A DNA stretch of 64,000 nucleotides from Alistipes sp. (GTDB lineage Bacteria > Bacteroidota > Bacteroidia > Bacteroidales > Rikenellaceae). Positions 41,943-50,230 of this stretch are shown piece after piece (within the stretch, counting starts at the first letter, position 1; every line of letters starts with the position of its first letter). Made by a program: the position numbers and the translations under genes. The DNA lies in contig NZ_JAHHQJ010000012.1 of assembly GCF_020026455.1 (NCBI RefSeq), forward strand, positions 1-64,000, written 5' to 3'. Below the pieces are notes generated by a model. It was not told where the DNA came from. It saw only the letters and a list, made by a program, of their open reading frames with translations, and did no database searches.

Positions 41943-42263
41943 AGAATTCAAAAGTAGTGACGCAACTTCACACAGATTTTCAGGGCCGCCGCAATATGTT
42001 TGAGGATGGAGGAGATGTCGGAAAACAGTTCCGAATTTCTTACGGCGCAAAGATAGGTAAAGTTTCCGGATTTGCAACTGCTTTGCCCGAAAGTGATATG
42101 GGTGCGTCTAAAAATCCGAAGCGTAGGACCTGCTTTGCCCGGAAAATCCGCTTTTTTTCGCCTTGTGGCCGCCTGTCCGGGGGCCCGCCCCGGCTGCGGG
42201 AAGTATTTGCAGGTCAGATCCCCGGCTCATTGAGCCGGGGATCCGGCGTTTGCGGAAAGCCGG
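41943..42263. other. Intergenic region with an unassigned minus-strand promoter
   Basis: In this 321-nt gap the minus strand carries TATCTTTG at 42048-42055 with TTGC 18 nt further upstream. No annotated minus-strand gene follows within reach. A 31-codon minus-strand open frame without ATG ends at 41948. A 27-nt palindrome (42217-42243) is probably a weak stop for the DUF5723 operon. Confidence 0.4.
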
Positions 42264-43637
42264 TCAGTGTTTGTCGCCTTCGCGCACGTAGGCCGCGATG
42301 CGGTGGCTTCGCTTGCCGATGGGGATACCCATGCCGAGCGTCACGTTCATCGAACTCTGTTTGATGGGGACCCACTGCGGCGTGTGCTTCGACGTCAGCA
42401 TGTCGGTTGCCAGGTAGAAGTTGATCCAGCCGGGGCAGAGATTCAGCGCCAGGCCGACGGCGCGGGCGCGGTTGTCGATCAGCGAATAGCTTCCCGACAG
42501 AGTGAACCAGCGCACGGGGTGGAAATTGACCGATCCGGTGATGTTGTGGCGGGTCTTGTAGGTCCAGACGCGGGCCGTGTAGAGCAGACCGATGCCGATT
42601 TTGTGGCGCCACACTTCGTATTCGAGTCCGGCGTTGATTGTCGCGTGGAGCATCTTGGTCGTGCTTTGTTTGTCGACCTGGTTGAATTTCAGCATTTCGA
42701 AGTCGAAATCCGGAACCGGTTCCGCGCTGTTTTCCGGCACCGTGGTGCCCGTGAATTCCGCTTCCCGCGTCGAGATGCCTCTGACGGAGTGTTTCTTGCC
42801 CCAGCTGATGAATCCCAAGTCGGTCACGGCCAGCGACGCCTGCAGGTTGGGCAGGATGTCGTATGTGGCGCCCAGATCGAGGGCAAATCCGTATCCCGAG
42901 GGTTGGGTGGGTTTGATTTTGAGGTCGCCGATTTCGAAGTTCTCGCTGTCGGGGTTTGTTCCGACTTCGGACCCGGCGGCCGTGAGGTCCAGCATTCCCT
43001 TGGAGAGCACCGCCCAGCGGTCTTCGCGGAGCGAGATGTCGAAGCGGTCGTAGTGGACCCGTGCGCGGGCGATTCCGGCGAGGAATTTACCGCGGATGCC
43101 GATGTAGAGACGGTCGTCCATCAGCGGGAACGAGTAGCTGAAAGCCGCCTCGAGGTAGGAGTCCATCGAGGCGCCGAAGTCGCGGATCCGGTTCTCCTTG
43201 CCGAGTTTGATGAATTCGAAGAGCGAGTAGGGCAGGTTGGTGTCTTCGTTGACCCGCACGTTGAGGTCGAACGACCAGAAATTCTTGTGGTTGTCGGTGA
43301 AGGCGCCGAATCCGATGACGTTCATGCGGAAGTCCGTGCCCAGCATGTTGTTCCGCTTGAGGCCGGAGAGCGCGTCGGTGGCCGACACGGAGCTGTCGAG
43401 CAGCGTCACCAGCCTGCCGTTGCGGGAGAAGAGGATGTTGTCCAGGGCGATGTTGCCGCTCACGTTGATGTTCATGCCACCGAGGGCCGGGATGTTGACG
43501 TAGCCGCGCAGCGGGGCGAAGGCCGGGTTGAACTGGCTGCGGAAGGTCGATCCCTCCATGAAATAGGCTGTGGGGTTTTGGGCTGCGGCTCCGGTCGCCA
43601 GGAGCGCTGCAGCGACGAGGGTATATAGTTTTTTCAT
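42264..43637 (-). CDS. DUF5723 family outer-membrane-like protein
   Basis: The 457-residue protein has a Sec signal (LATGAAAQ) and a beta-barrel-like body. FRSQFNPAFAPLRGYVNIPALGGMNINVSGN near the N-terminus and GYGFALDLGATYDILPNL, HATINAGLEYEVWRHKIGIGLLY and the strand-like C-terminus fit DUF5723 as recalled. The function is unknown; a porin-like or secretion-related role is conceivable. It is 13 nt after the lipoprotein gene, so the pair is co-transcribed. Confidence 0.8.
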   Translation of the reverse strand: MKKLYTLVAAALLATGAAAQNPTAYFMEGSTFRSQFNPAFAPLRGYVNIPALGGMNINVSGNIALDNILFSRNGRLVTLLDSSVSATDALSGLKRNNMLGTDFRMNVIGFGAFTDNHKNFWSFDLNVRVNEDTNLPYSLFEFIKLGKENRIRDFGASMDSYLEAAFSYSFPLMDDRLYIGIRGKFLAGIARARVHYDRFDISLREDRWAVLSKGMLDLTAAGSEVGTNPDSENFEIGDLKIKPTQPSGYGFALDLGATYDILPNLQASLAVTDLGFISWGKKHSVRGISTREAEFTGTTVPENSAEPVPDFDFEMLKFNQVDKQSTTKMLHATINAGLEYEVWRHKIGIGLLYTARVWTYKTRHNITGSVNFHPVRWFTLSGSYSLIDNRARAVGLALNLCPGWINFYLATDMLTSKHTPQWVPIKQSSMNVTLGMGIPIGKRSHRIAAYVREGDKH

Positions 43638-43650
43638 GATGGGGTGCGGT

Positions 43651-44586
43651 TTAGATGTCGAATTTCAGACCTCCGTTCTTGAGCAGGCTCAGGCTGATGA
43701 CGATCTGGTGTTGGTCGTTGCTGAATCCTTTGCCGGGATAGTATTCCGTGAGCGTCACTGAAGTCCGGATCGTGATGCCCTCGACGATCTGCCGCAGGTC
43801 CTCGGCGAAAAGTTGTGTTTCGGGAATTTCGTTCGATGCCCTGTTTGCGCCGACTTCGACCTGGAACGAGACCTCCGTGGGCGAAAAAATCGGGTTGAGG
43901 TGCAGCGAAAGGGGCAGTCCGCTGGTGATCTGCCCGTAGAGGAACAGCGTGTTGCGGGCATTGGGCGTGCCCTTGGGGTCGAGGTTGTCGGCGAGCATGT
44001 CCACGATGTCGCTGCTGATGTCGATATGGCCGACTTCGTATTCGAGCCGGTCTATTTGAAGCGCGGTGGTCAGGTAGCCGCGGGCCGATGCGGTGATTTC
44101 CGCCACCAGCCGTTCGCGCAGCGCTGCGTTGTTGCGGTAGGCGGTTTTGAATGCCGTCTTGAAGGTCTGCTCGTCGGGGGCCGTCAGGTTGAGGAGCGGC
44201 AGAAATTTCGCGGCGTATTTGACCCAGATCAGATCGACGACCGATGAGAGCTTGTCATCGCTGGTCTGCATCTCCACGCACAGCGTTTCGAACAGCGTGT
44301 TTGCATAGGAGGAGTCGTTCCGTAATTTGACGAGGTCGACGAATTGGCCGTCGGGCAACTGCGCGGGAAACCAGATGTCGGCTTCGCGGAAGATCTCTTC
44401 GATGTTGCCGTTGCTGTTTCTGATCTCGTCCTTGGAGACGAGCACCTTGACCAGCGGGATGCAGAACCGGGACTCTTCATCGCCGATGGCGATATTGTCG
44501 GAGTCGACGTTTGTCAGGTCGTAGTCATTGTCCACACATGCACCGGAGAGCATGCCGGACAGGAGCAGGAGCAATAGTTTTCTCAT
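43651..44586 (-). CDS. Lipoprotein of unknown function, partner of the DUF5723 protein
   Basis: The 311-residue lipoprotein starts MRKLLLLLLSGML with Cys17 in SGAC followed by VDNDYDLTNVDSD, an acidic sequence often seen at the start of Bacteroidales surface lipoproteins. It contains no motif I recognise. The rest is a mix of helices and strands, including RLEYEVGHIDISSDIVDMLADNLDP. It is first in a two-gene operon with a near-perfect promoter. ATG 44586 gives the signal; the frame upstream is promoter DNA. Confidence 0.75.
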   Translation of the reverse strand: MRKLLLLLLSGMLSGACVDNDYDLTNVDSDNIAIGDEESRFCIPLVKVLVSKDEIRNSNGNIEEIFREADIWFPAQLPDGQFVDLVKLRNDSSYANTLFETLCVEMQTSDDKLSSVVDLIWVKYAAKFLPLLNLTAPDEQTFKTAFKTAYRNNAALRERLVAEITASARGYLTTALQIDRLEYEVGHIDISSDIVDMLADNLDPKGTPNARNTLFLYGQITSGLPLSLHLNPIFSPTEVSFQVEVGANRASNEIPETQLFAEDLRQIVEGITIRTSVTLTEYYPGKGFSNDQHQIVISLSLLKNGGLKFDI

Positions 44587-44615
44587 AGGCTTGGTGTGTC
44601 GTGTAAAGTGGTGTG

Positions 44616-44647
44616 CAAAGATATGATTTTCCGACGTATGAAACAAA
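44616..44647 (-). promoter_or_regulatory. Promoter of the lipoprotein/DUF5723 operon
   Basis: The minus strand reads TTTG (44644-44647), 20 nt, TATCTTTG (44616-44623), an exact match to the Bacteroidota consensus. The divergent uvrC gene starts at 44708, with TATATTTG at 44683-44690 and TAAATTTG at 44692-44699. Confidence 0.7.
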
Positions 44648-44707
44648 AAATGCGACTTTTTTACAGACTTTCCGATTTGCAATATATTTGCTAAATTTGC
44701 CGGGCGT

Positions 44708-46531
44708 ATGGCTGAAACGGAAAAACCGGATCTCAAGGAGCAGGTGGCCCTGCTGCCGCTGTCGCCGGGCGTCTACCAGTTTGTGGACCGCTCGGGGACG
44801 ATCATCTATGTGGGCAAGGCCAAGAGCCTGCGCAAACGGGTGTCGTCGTACTTCGTGCAGTCGAAGGAGCACAGCGCGAAGGTGCGTGTGCTGGTCAGGC
44901 AGATCGTCGAGATCCGCCATATCGTCGTGGGGAGTGAGACCGACGCCCTGCTGCTGGAAAACTCGCTGATCAAGAGCCTCCAGCCGCGTTACAATATCCT
45001 GCTGAAGGACGACAAGACCTATCCGTGGATCGTCGTGCGGCACGAGCATTTTCCCCGCGTGCAGTCGACGCGCATCCTGACGCGCGACGGATCGCAGTAT
45101 TTCGGCCCCTACGGATCGGTGATGATGCAGCGCAGCGTGCTCGACTTCATCCGCGAGATGATCCCCCTGCGGACCTGCAAGTTCAACCTCGCCCCGGAGT
45201 TGATCGCCAAAGACAAATATACGGTCTGCCTGCAATACCACCTGGGCAACTGCAAGGCCCCGTGTGTCGGGCTGCAGTCCGAAGAGGAGTATGCGCAGCT
45301 GGTCGGCATGGTCGTTTCGGTGCTGAAGGGCGACCTGAGGCCCGTGCGCCAATACCTTGAAGGGGAGATGCAGCGTGCGGCCGGGGAGCTGAAGTTCGAG
45401 CTGGCGCAGCGCTACAAACAGCGGCTCGATGCCCTGGACAACTATGCCGGGCGGTCGGTGATCGTCAGTGCGAAGATCGTCGATGTCGACGTTTTCTCGC
45501 TGCTGCCCGACGACGATGTGGCCTGGTGCAACTTCGTGCGCATCCGCCACGGTTCGATCGTGGGCGTGCAGACCGTGAAACTGGCGACGGGCGTCGGAGG
45601 CGACGAGCGCGACATGCTGACGCTGGCCATCCAGCACATTGTCGAAAATATCGCCGGGGGCGAACTGGCCCGCGAGGTGATCGTGCCGTTCCTGCCCTCG
45701 ACGACACTGCTGTTCGGGGGCGTGACTTTCACGGTCCCGAAGCGCGGGGAGAAACTCGAATTGCTGGAATTTTCGCAGAAGAGCGCCCGCATCTACCGCG
45801 CCGAGCAGTTGAAAAACCTCGAAATCAGGAATCCCGAGCGCTACACCGAGCGGCTGATGAATGCCGTCCAAAAGGAGTTGCGCCTCGACAGACAGCCGCG
45901 GCACATCGAATGTTTCGACAACTCCAACCTGCAGGGGGCCCATCCGGTGGCTTCGTGCGTGGTGTTTCGGGACGGAAAACCCTCCCGCAAGGAGTACCGC
46001 CATTTCAACATCAAGACCGTGACGGGGGCCGACGACTATGCCTCGATGCGGGAGGTGGTCTTTCGGCGTTATACGCGGCTGATGGCCGAAGGAGCCGAAA
46101 TGCCCGACCTCATTATCGCCGACGGCGGAAAGGGGCAGATGGGCGTCATTCACGAGGTGCTGGAGCATCTGGGGCTGGAGATTCCCGTCGCCGGACTGGC
46201 CAAGGACGACCGCCACCGCACGGCCGAACTGCTCTACGGCTTTCCGCCCGTGCTGGTGGGCATCCGGCCGACTTCGCCCCTGTTCCACTTTCTGTCGCAC
46301 ATCCAGGAGGAGGTGCACCGTTTCGCCATTTCCTTCCACCGTCAGAAGCGCAGCAAGGCGTTTATCCACAGTGAACTGGAGCAGATCGAAGGGGTCGGGG
46401 ACAAGACGATACAGACCCTGTTGCGCCATTTCCGCACGGTGGAAAAGGTCCGTGCGGCCAATATCGAGGAACTTTCGGCGCTGGTCGGAGCGGCGAAGGC
46501 GAAAAAAATCAGACTCTTTTTCGAAAAATAG
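44708..46531 (+). CDS. uvrC: UvrABC excinuclease subunit C
   Basis: The 607-residue protein has the UvrC order. The GIY-YIG-type nuclease is at about 15-95 (SPGVYQFVDRSGTIIYVGKAKSLRKRVSSYF), and the Cys-containing linker follows (CLQYHLGNCKAPCVG). A UVR region at about 205-240 is followed by the RNase H-like nuclease (HIECFDNSNLQGAHPVASCVVF, IADGGKGQM). A C-terminal helix-hairpin-helix pair ends it (LEQIEGVGDKTIQTLLRHF, ELSALVGAAKAKKI). It makes the dual incisions in nucleotide excision repair. Confidence 0.97.
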   Translation: MAETEKPDLKEQVALLPLSPGVYQFVDRSGTIIYVGKAKSLRKRVSSYFVQSKEHSAKVRVLVRQIVEIRHIVVGSETDALLLENSLIKSLQPRYNILLKDDKTYPWIVVRHEHFPRVQSTRILTRDGSQYFGPYGSVMMQRSVLDFIREMIPLRTCKFNLAPELIAKDKYTVCLQYHLGNCKAPCVGLQSEEEYAQLVGMVVSVLKGDLRPVRQYLEGEMQRAAGELKFELAQRYKQRLDALDNYAGRSVIVSAKIVDVDVFSLLPDDDVAWCNFVRIRHGSIVGVQTVKLATGVGGDERDMLTLAIQHIVENIAGGELAREVIVPFLPSTTLLFGGVTFTVPKRGEKLELLEFSQKSARIYRAEQLKNLEIRNPERYTERLMNAVQKELRLDRQPRHIECFDNSNLQGAHPVASCVVFRDGKPSRKEYRHFNIKTVTGADDYASMREVVFRRYTRLMAEGAEMPDLIIADGGKGQMGVIHEVLEHLGLEIPVAGLAKDDRHRTAELLYGFPPVLVGIRPTSPLFHFLSHIQEEVHRFAISFHRQKRSKAFIHSELEQIEGVGDKTIQTLLRHFRTVEKVRAANIEELSALVGAAKAKKIRLFFEK

Positions 46532-46539
46532 CCGTATTT

Positions 46540-46570
46540 TTTGAAAAGTTACGAAAATCGCCTATCTTTG
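46540..46570 (+). promoter_or_regulatory. Promoter of tRNA-Leu
   Basis: TTTG (46540-46543), 19 nt, TATCTTTG (46563-46570), 34 nt before the tRNA. Confidence 0.7.
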
Positions 46571-46604
46571 CGCAACCGATTTGCCGCGGAATGTTCGCGG
46601 AAAG

Positions 46605-46691
46605 GCCCGGATGGCGGAATCGGTAGACGCGTTGGTCTCAAACACCAATGACAGCAATGTCGTGCCGGTTCGACCCCGGCTCCGGGTACCA
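46605..46691 (+). tRNA. tRNA-Leu (anticodon CAA)
   Basis: A class II tRNA: acceptor GCCCGGA/TCCGGGT, anticodon stem TTGGT/ACCAA with loop CTCAAAC (anticodon CAA), a long variable arm, T-loop region GGTTCGACCCC and an encoded CCA at 46689-46691. Confidence 0.95.
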
Positions 46692-46697
46692 TGGAAA

Positions 46698-46738
46698 AAG
46701 CCAAGCAATTGATTGTTCAATGCTTGGCTTCTTTTTTT
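46698..46738 (+). terminator. Terminator of tRNA-Leu
   Basis: AAGCCAAGCA(A)TTGA pairs with TCAATGCTTGGCTT with one bulged A, followed by CTTTTTTT. The spacer 46739-46878 is G+C-rich with degenerate CTGCNCCCCGAC-like repeats and no gene. Confidence 0.85.
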
Positions 46739-46878
46739 GTCGGGATGCTCCCCGCATTTTCCCCGCCTGCGTCCCGACGGCCGCTGCGCTTCGACAGCCG
46801 CCTGCGCCCCGACCGTTCTGCGTCGCTGTGCCCCGACTCTCCTGCACCCCTGCAGCCCGGAGGCTCTGGAAAACGGAA

Positions 46879-46907
46879 AATGGCGGATAGACAAACTATC
46901 CGCCATT
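46879..46907 (-). terminator. Terminator of the maltodextrin operon
   Basis: AATGGCGGATAG pairs perfectly with CTATCCGCCATT over a 5-nt loop; the minus strand continues TTCCGTTTTCC. Confidence 0.75.
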
Positions 46908-46936
46908 CCGATTGATCCGCAAGAGGATCCGATTAG

Positions 46937-48841
46937 TTAATCGTTGCGCCCCTTCCTCGCAAATTCGACGATCAGCACGTCGCGGGCATGGACGCTTGTC
47001 GTATCCGATAGTTCGCAGCTTTCGCCGGTCATCACGTTTCTGCCGTCGGAAAGTGTCGCGGTGATCTCCGCATAATGCGACCAGGGTATGGACTTCCTGC
47101 CGCGGGAGTTGTTGATGAAGACGAATACGGCCTTCCGGTCGTCGTAGCGGAAGTAGGCATAGGTATTGTCTCTGGAGGCGAAATGGAGGGTCTTGCCGTT
47201 GTGGATGACCGGTTGGTTCCGTCGCCAGTTCAACAGATGGCGGGTGTGCCGGTAGAGTTTGGCAGCGTCGCCGCTGTGCTGTTCGGGGTCGAAGAGATTC
47301 ACTGGGTCGCCCTCCCAGCCGCCGGGGAAGTCCACCCGCAGCCCTCCGTGGCCCTGCGACTGGTCCTTGGAGTGGAACATCAGTTCGTCGCCGGCGAAAA
47401 TCTGGGGAATACCCCGCAATGTGCCAATCAGGGTCATGGCAATCTTCATTCGGCCCGGATTGCCCTTCAGCTCGTCGGCGATGCGTTCCGTGTCGTGGTT
47501 GCCGGCAAAGATCATCATGCGCGAGAGGTCGTGATAGACAAAATCATCCGAGAGCGCCTTGTAGACCTTGATCATGCCCTCGTCCCAGCGCAGCGAGTCG
47601 CTCGGTATGCCGTGGCGCATGGCCTCCATCAGCGGGAAGTCCATGATGGAGGGCAGGTGGGAGTCGAAGCCGTCCCTGTTGGGGTTTCCGCCCTGCCAGT
47701 AGGCCAGCTGGGGGACATCCGTCGTCCAGCATTCCCCCACGATATTCATGGCGGGATACTCCCTAATGACGGACTGGCACCAGCGGCTCATGGGCTCTTT
47801 TTCGTTGTAGGGGTAGGTGTCGACCCGCAGTCCGTCCAGGTCGGCGTATTCGATCCACCAGACGATCCATTGCTGGAAGTATTTGAGCAGGAACGGATTG
47901 TCGAGATTCATGTCGGGCATGGAGTAGTCGAACCAGCCGCTTTCGTGGATGTTCCGGTCGTATGCCGAGGCATTGGGGTCCATGTTGGTGGAAAAGATGT
48001 GGTTGGAGCCGGTGTAGGTCTCGAACCGATGTATCCAGTCCCCAAACGGAAGGTCCTTCATCCACCAGTGGGCGCTGCCGCAATGGTTGGGCACGACATC
48101 CATAATCACCTTGAGCCCTTTTTCGTGTGCCTTGCGGACATACTCGCGGTAGAGTTCGTTGGAGCCGAAGCGCGGGTCGATGCGGTAGTAGTCGGCGCAG
48201 GCGTATCCGTGATAGGAGCCCTGGGGCTCGTTGTCGAGGAGCAGGGGAGTGGCCCACACGGCCGTGAATCCCGTTGAGGCGATGTAGTCCAGATGATCGA
48301 TCATGCCTTGGATGTCACCGCCGTGCCGGCCGAAAAATTCGTCGCGGGCCACCTTCTCGACGGTGTCGGGCGTCGAATCCGTTGCGGGGTCTCCGTTGGC
48401 GAAGCGGTCGGGCATGAGCAGATAGATGGCATCCGAGGTGGTGAAACTCTCCCGGTTGCGGGAGCCGGGCCGACGCTCTTCCAGCTCGTATTTCACCTTG
48501 AAGCGCTCTTCGCCGCGCGAGAATACCAGATAACACGTTCCGGCCCGGGCATTCTCGGCGATTCGCACATCGACAAACAGGTAATTGGGGCTTTGCGCGG
48601 TGTGCACCTGCGTGATTTCCACGCCGTCCAGCCCCTCTATGCCGACTTGACAGGCGGCGATGTCGTCTCCGTGTATCAGCAGTTGCAGCGGCGTCTGCAT
48701 GCCTACCCACCAGGAGAGCGGCTCCACGTGTTGGATGCGCTCTCCCGCGTCGGCGATGGCGTCGGGTTGGAAGGAGGCCTGTGAGGAACAGGAACATAGG
48801 GTCAGCATCATAAGCCCTGTCAGATAATGGTGTATTTTCAT
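46937..48841 (-). CDS. GH13 lipoprotein with cyclomaltodextrinase-type N-terminal domain (SusA-like)
   Basis: The 634-residue lipoprotein (LCSC, Cys18) has an N-terminal Ig-like domain at about 40-130 as in cyclomaltodextrinases/neopullulanases. The catalytic (beta/alpha)8 barrel carries LMPDRFANGDP, MDVVPNHCG, LDGLRVDTYPY (nucleophile Asp), NIVGECW (acid/base Glu) and FAGNHDTERI (Asp). A C-terminal beta-domain follows. It would cut maltodextrins and cyclodextrins at alpha-1,4 bonds, in the periplasm or at the membrane. It is the last gene of the minus-strand operon, 4 nt after another GH13 gene. Confidence 0.9.
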   Translation of the reverse strand: MKIHHYLTGLMMLTLCSCSSQASFQPDAIADAGERIQHVEPLSWWVGMQTPLQLLIHGDDIAACQVGIEGLDGVEITQVHTAQSPNYLFVDVRIAENARAGTCYLVFSRGEERFKVKYELEERRPGSRNRESFTTSDAIYLLMPDRFANGDPATDSTPDTVEKVARDEFFGRHGGDIQGMIDHLDYIASTGFTAVWATPLLLDNEPQGSYHGYACADYYRIDPRFGSNELYREYVRKAHEKGLKVIMDVVPNHCGSAHWWMKDLPFGDWIHRFETYTGSNHIFSTNMDPNASAYDRNIHESGWFDYSMPDMNLDNPFLLKYFQQWIVWWIEYADLDGLRVDTYPYNEKEPMSRWCQSVIREYPAMNIVGECWTTDVPQLAYWQGGNPNRDGFDSHLPSIMDFPLMEAMRHGIPSDSLRWDEGMIKVYKALSDDFVYHDLSRMMIFAGNHDTERIADELKGNPGRMKIAMTLIGTLRGIPQIFAGDELMFHSKDQSQGHGGLRVDFPGGWEGDPVNLFDPEQHSGDAAKLYRHTRHLLNWRRNQPVIHNGKTLHFASRDNTYAYFRYDDRKAVFVFINNSRGRKSIPWSHYAEITATLSDGRNVMTGESCELSDTTSVHARDVLIVEFARKGRND

Positions 48842-48845
48842 ATGG

Positions 48846-50204
48846 TTAAAAGTAGAGGATTTGATAGTGCCAGGGGAGCATCTCCTTTAGCAGCTGCCCG
48901 CCGATACGTTCTTTTCCGCCGTTCAGGGCGTCGGTATATTCTCCGGCATGGGCCCGGGTCTCGAAACGGGCCTCGACAATCTCCGGCGAGAGGTTCATCA
49001 GGACCATGACCCGGCGCCCTTCGGCCTCGCGGACGAAGGAGAGCAGACGGGAGGGGTTGTTGTTGGCGATCTCCACCATTTTGCCGCCGGCCTCCCCGGC
49101 CTGAAGTGCCGGGTGACGGTGCCTCAGGTCGTTGAGCTTCCGATAGAATTCGGTCCAGTGATTGGGCGTCCAGTCGTCGATCGAATCCTTCTCGAAGAAT
49201 TGCAGACGACGGTTGAATCCCACCTCCTGCCCCGTATAGATCAGGGGCTGCCCCTGCGGCAGGAGATAGGTCAGTGAGGCCATGCACGCTGCGGCATCGC
49301 CCATCCGTTCGAATTCGGTCCCGGCCCACGAGTTCTCGTCATGGTTGGAGGTGAACATCAGGCGGAATGCCGTTTCGGGATATTCCCCGGCGGATTTTGC
49401 GAGCAGCGTCCGCAGGGAGTCGACCGTTTTTTCGCCCTGGGCAATGTCGTTCATCAGATGGTGCAGCTCCCAGGCATAGGTGGCGTCGAATCCGTCCCGA
49501 TGGAAGTGGGTGCCCTCGCCCTCGGCCAGCATGTAGGCTTCGGGATTCAGCGCCTTGATGGCACGGATGGCCTCCTGCCAGAATTCGTCGGGCATCTCGG
49601 CGGCGGCATCGCAGCGGAATCCGTCCACCCCTTTTGCGGTCCAGAACTCCAGTTGGTCGATCATCGCCTCGCGCACCTCCCTGCAGTCGTAATTCAGTTT
49701 TGAGATGTCGGTCCAGTCGTATTGTACGATCGGTTTTCCGGTGGAGTCGCGGTGATACCATTCGGCGGGCTTCTCGGTCACCCACGCCGCATCGGGCGAC
49801 GTGTGGTTGGCCACACAGTCCATTATCACCTTGAGATTCAGCTTGTGGGCGCTCTTCAGAAACCGTTCGAAGTCCTCCATGGTGCCGAATTCGGGATTGA
49901 TGGCGCGATAGTCGCGGATGGCGTAATAGGAGCCCAATGTTCCCTTTCGTTCCTTGACGCCGATGGGGTGTATGGGCATCAGCCAGATGATGTCAACCCC
50001 CAGCTCCTTGAGAAAGGGCAGCCGTTTTTCGGCGGCGGCAAAGTTGCCTTCGCGGCTCTGCTGGCGGACGTTCATCTCATAGACTACGGACCGGTAGCTC
50101 CATTGGGAATGTGCCGATTGCGGCCCGGGGGCGGTGTAGCAGGCCGTGAAGAGGAGTGCGGCGCATAATGAGGCCGCTCGTGTCATGCGGTGTAACAGGT
50201 TCAT
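48846..50204 (-). CDS. GH13 alpha-amylase-family lipoprotein
   Basis: The 452-residue lipoprotein (lipobox FTAC, Cys22) has a compact GH13 barrel: IIWLMPIHPIGVKERKGTLGSYYAIRDYR, MDCVANHTSPD, GVDGFRCDAAAEMP (Asp nucleophile), LAEGEGTHFH (Glu, region III) and FTSNHDENSW (Asp). The sequence around LGSYYAIRDYRAINPEFG is typical of small alpha-amylase-type enzymes. No extra domains are seen. It is one of three different GH13 lipoproteins in the operon, so they likely attack different chain lengths or branch points. Confidence 0.88.
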   Translation of the reverse strand: MNLLHRMTRAASLCAALLFTACYTAPGPQSAHSQWSYRSVVYEMNVRQQSREGNFAAAEKRLPFLKELGVDIIWLMPIHPIGVKERKGTLGSYYAIRDYRAINPEFGTMEDFERFLKSAHKLNLKVIMDCVANHTSPDAAWVTEKPAEWYHRDSTGKPIVQYDWTDISKLNYDCREVREAMIDQLEFWTAKGVDGFRCDAAAEMPDEFWQEAIRAIKALNPEAYMLAEGEGTHFHRDGFDATYAWELHHLMNDIAQGEKTVDSLRTLLAKSAGEYPETAFRLMFTSNHDENSWAGTEFERMGDAAACMASLTYLLPQGQPLIYTGQEVGFNRRLQFFEKDSIDDWTPNHWTEFYRKLNDLRHRHPALQAGEAGGKMVEIANNNPSRLLSFVREAEGRRVMVLMNLSPEIVEARFETRAHAGEYTDALNGGKERIGGQLLKEMLPWHYQILYF

Positions 50205-50230
50205 GGTTGGGATCTTTTTGTCGGTCGGTA

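Noticed and set aside
42217..42243. 27-nt GATCCCCGGCTCA palindrome as a regulator operator
   Set aside because: It lies at the 3' end of the DUF5723 gene, not at a promoter. A weak terminator is the simpler reading.
46562..46906. Small open frames covering tRNA-Leu and the following spacer
   Set aside because: They overlap the tRNA, its terminator and repeat DNA, and show no coding features.
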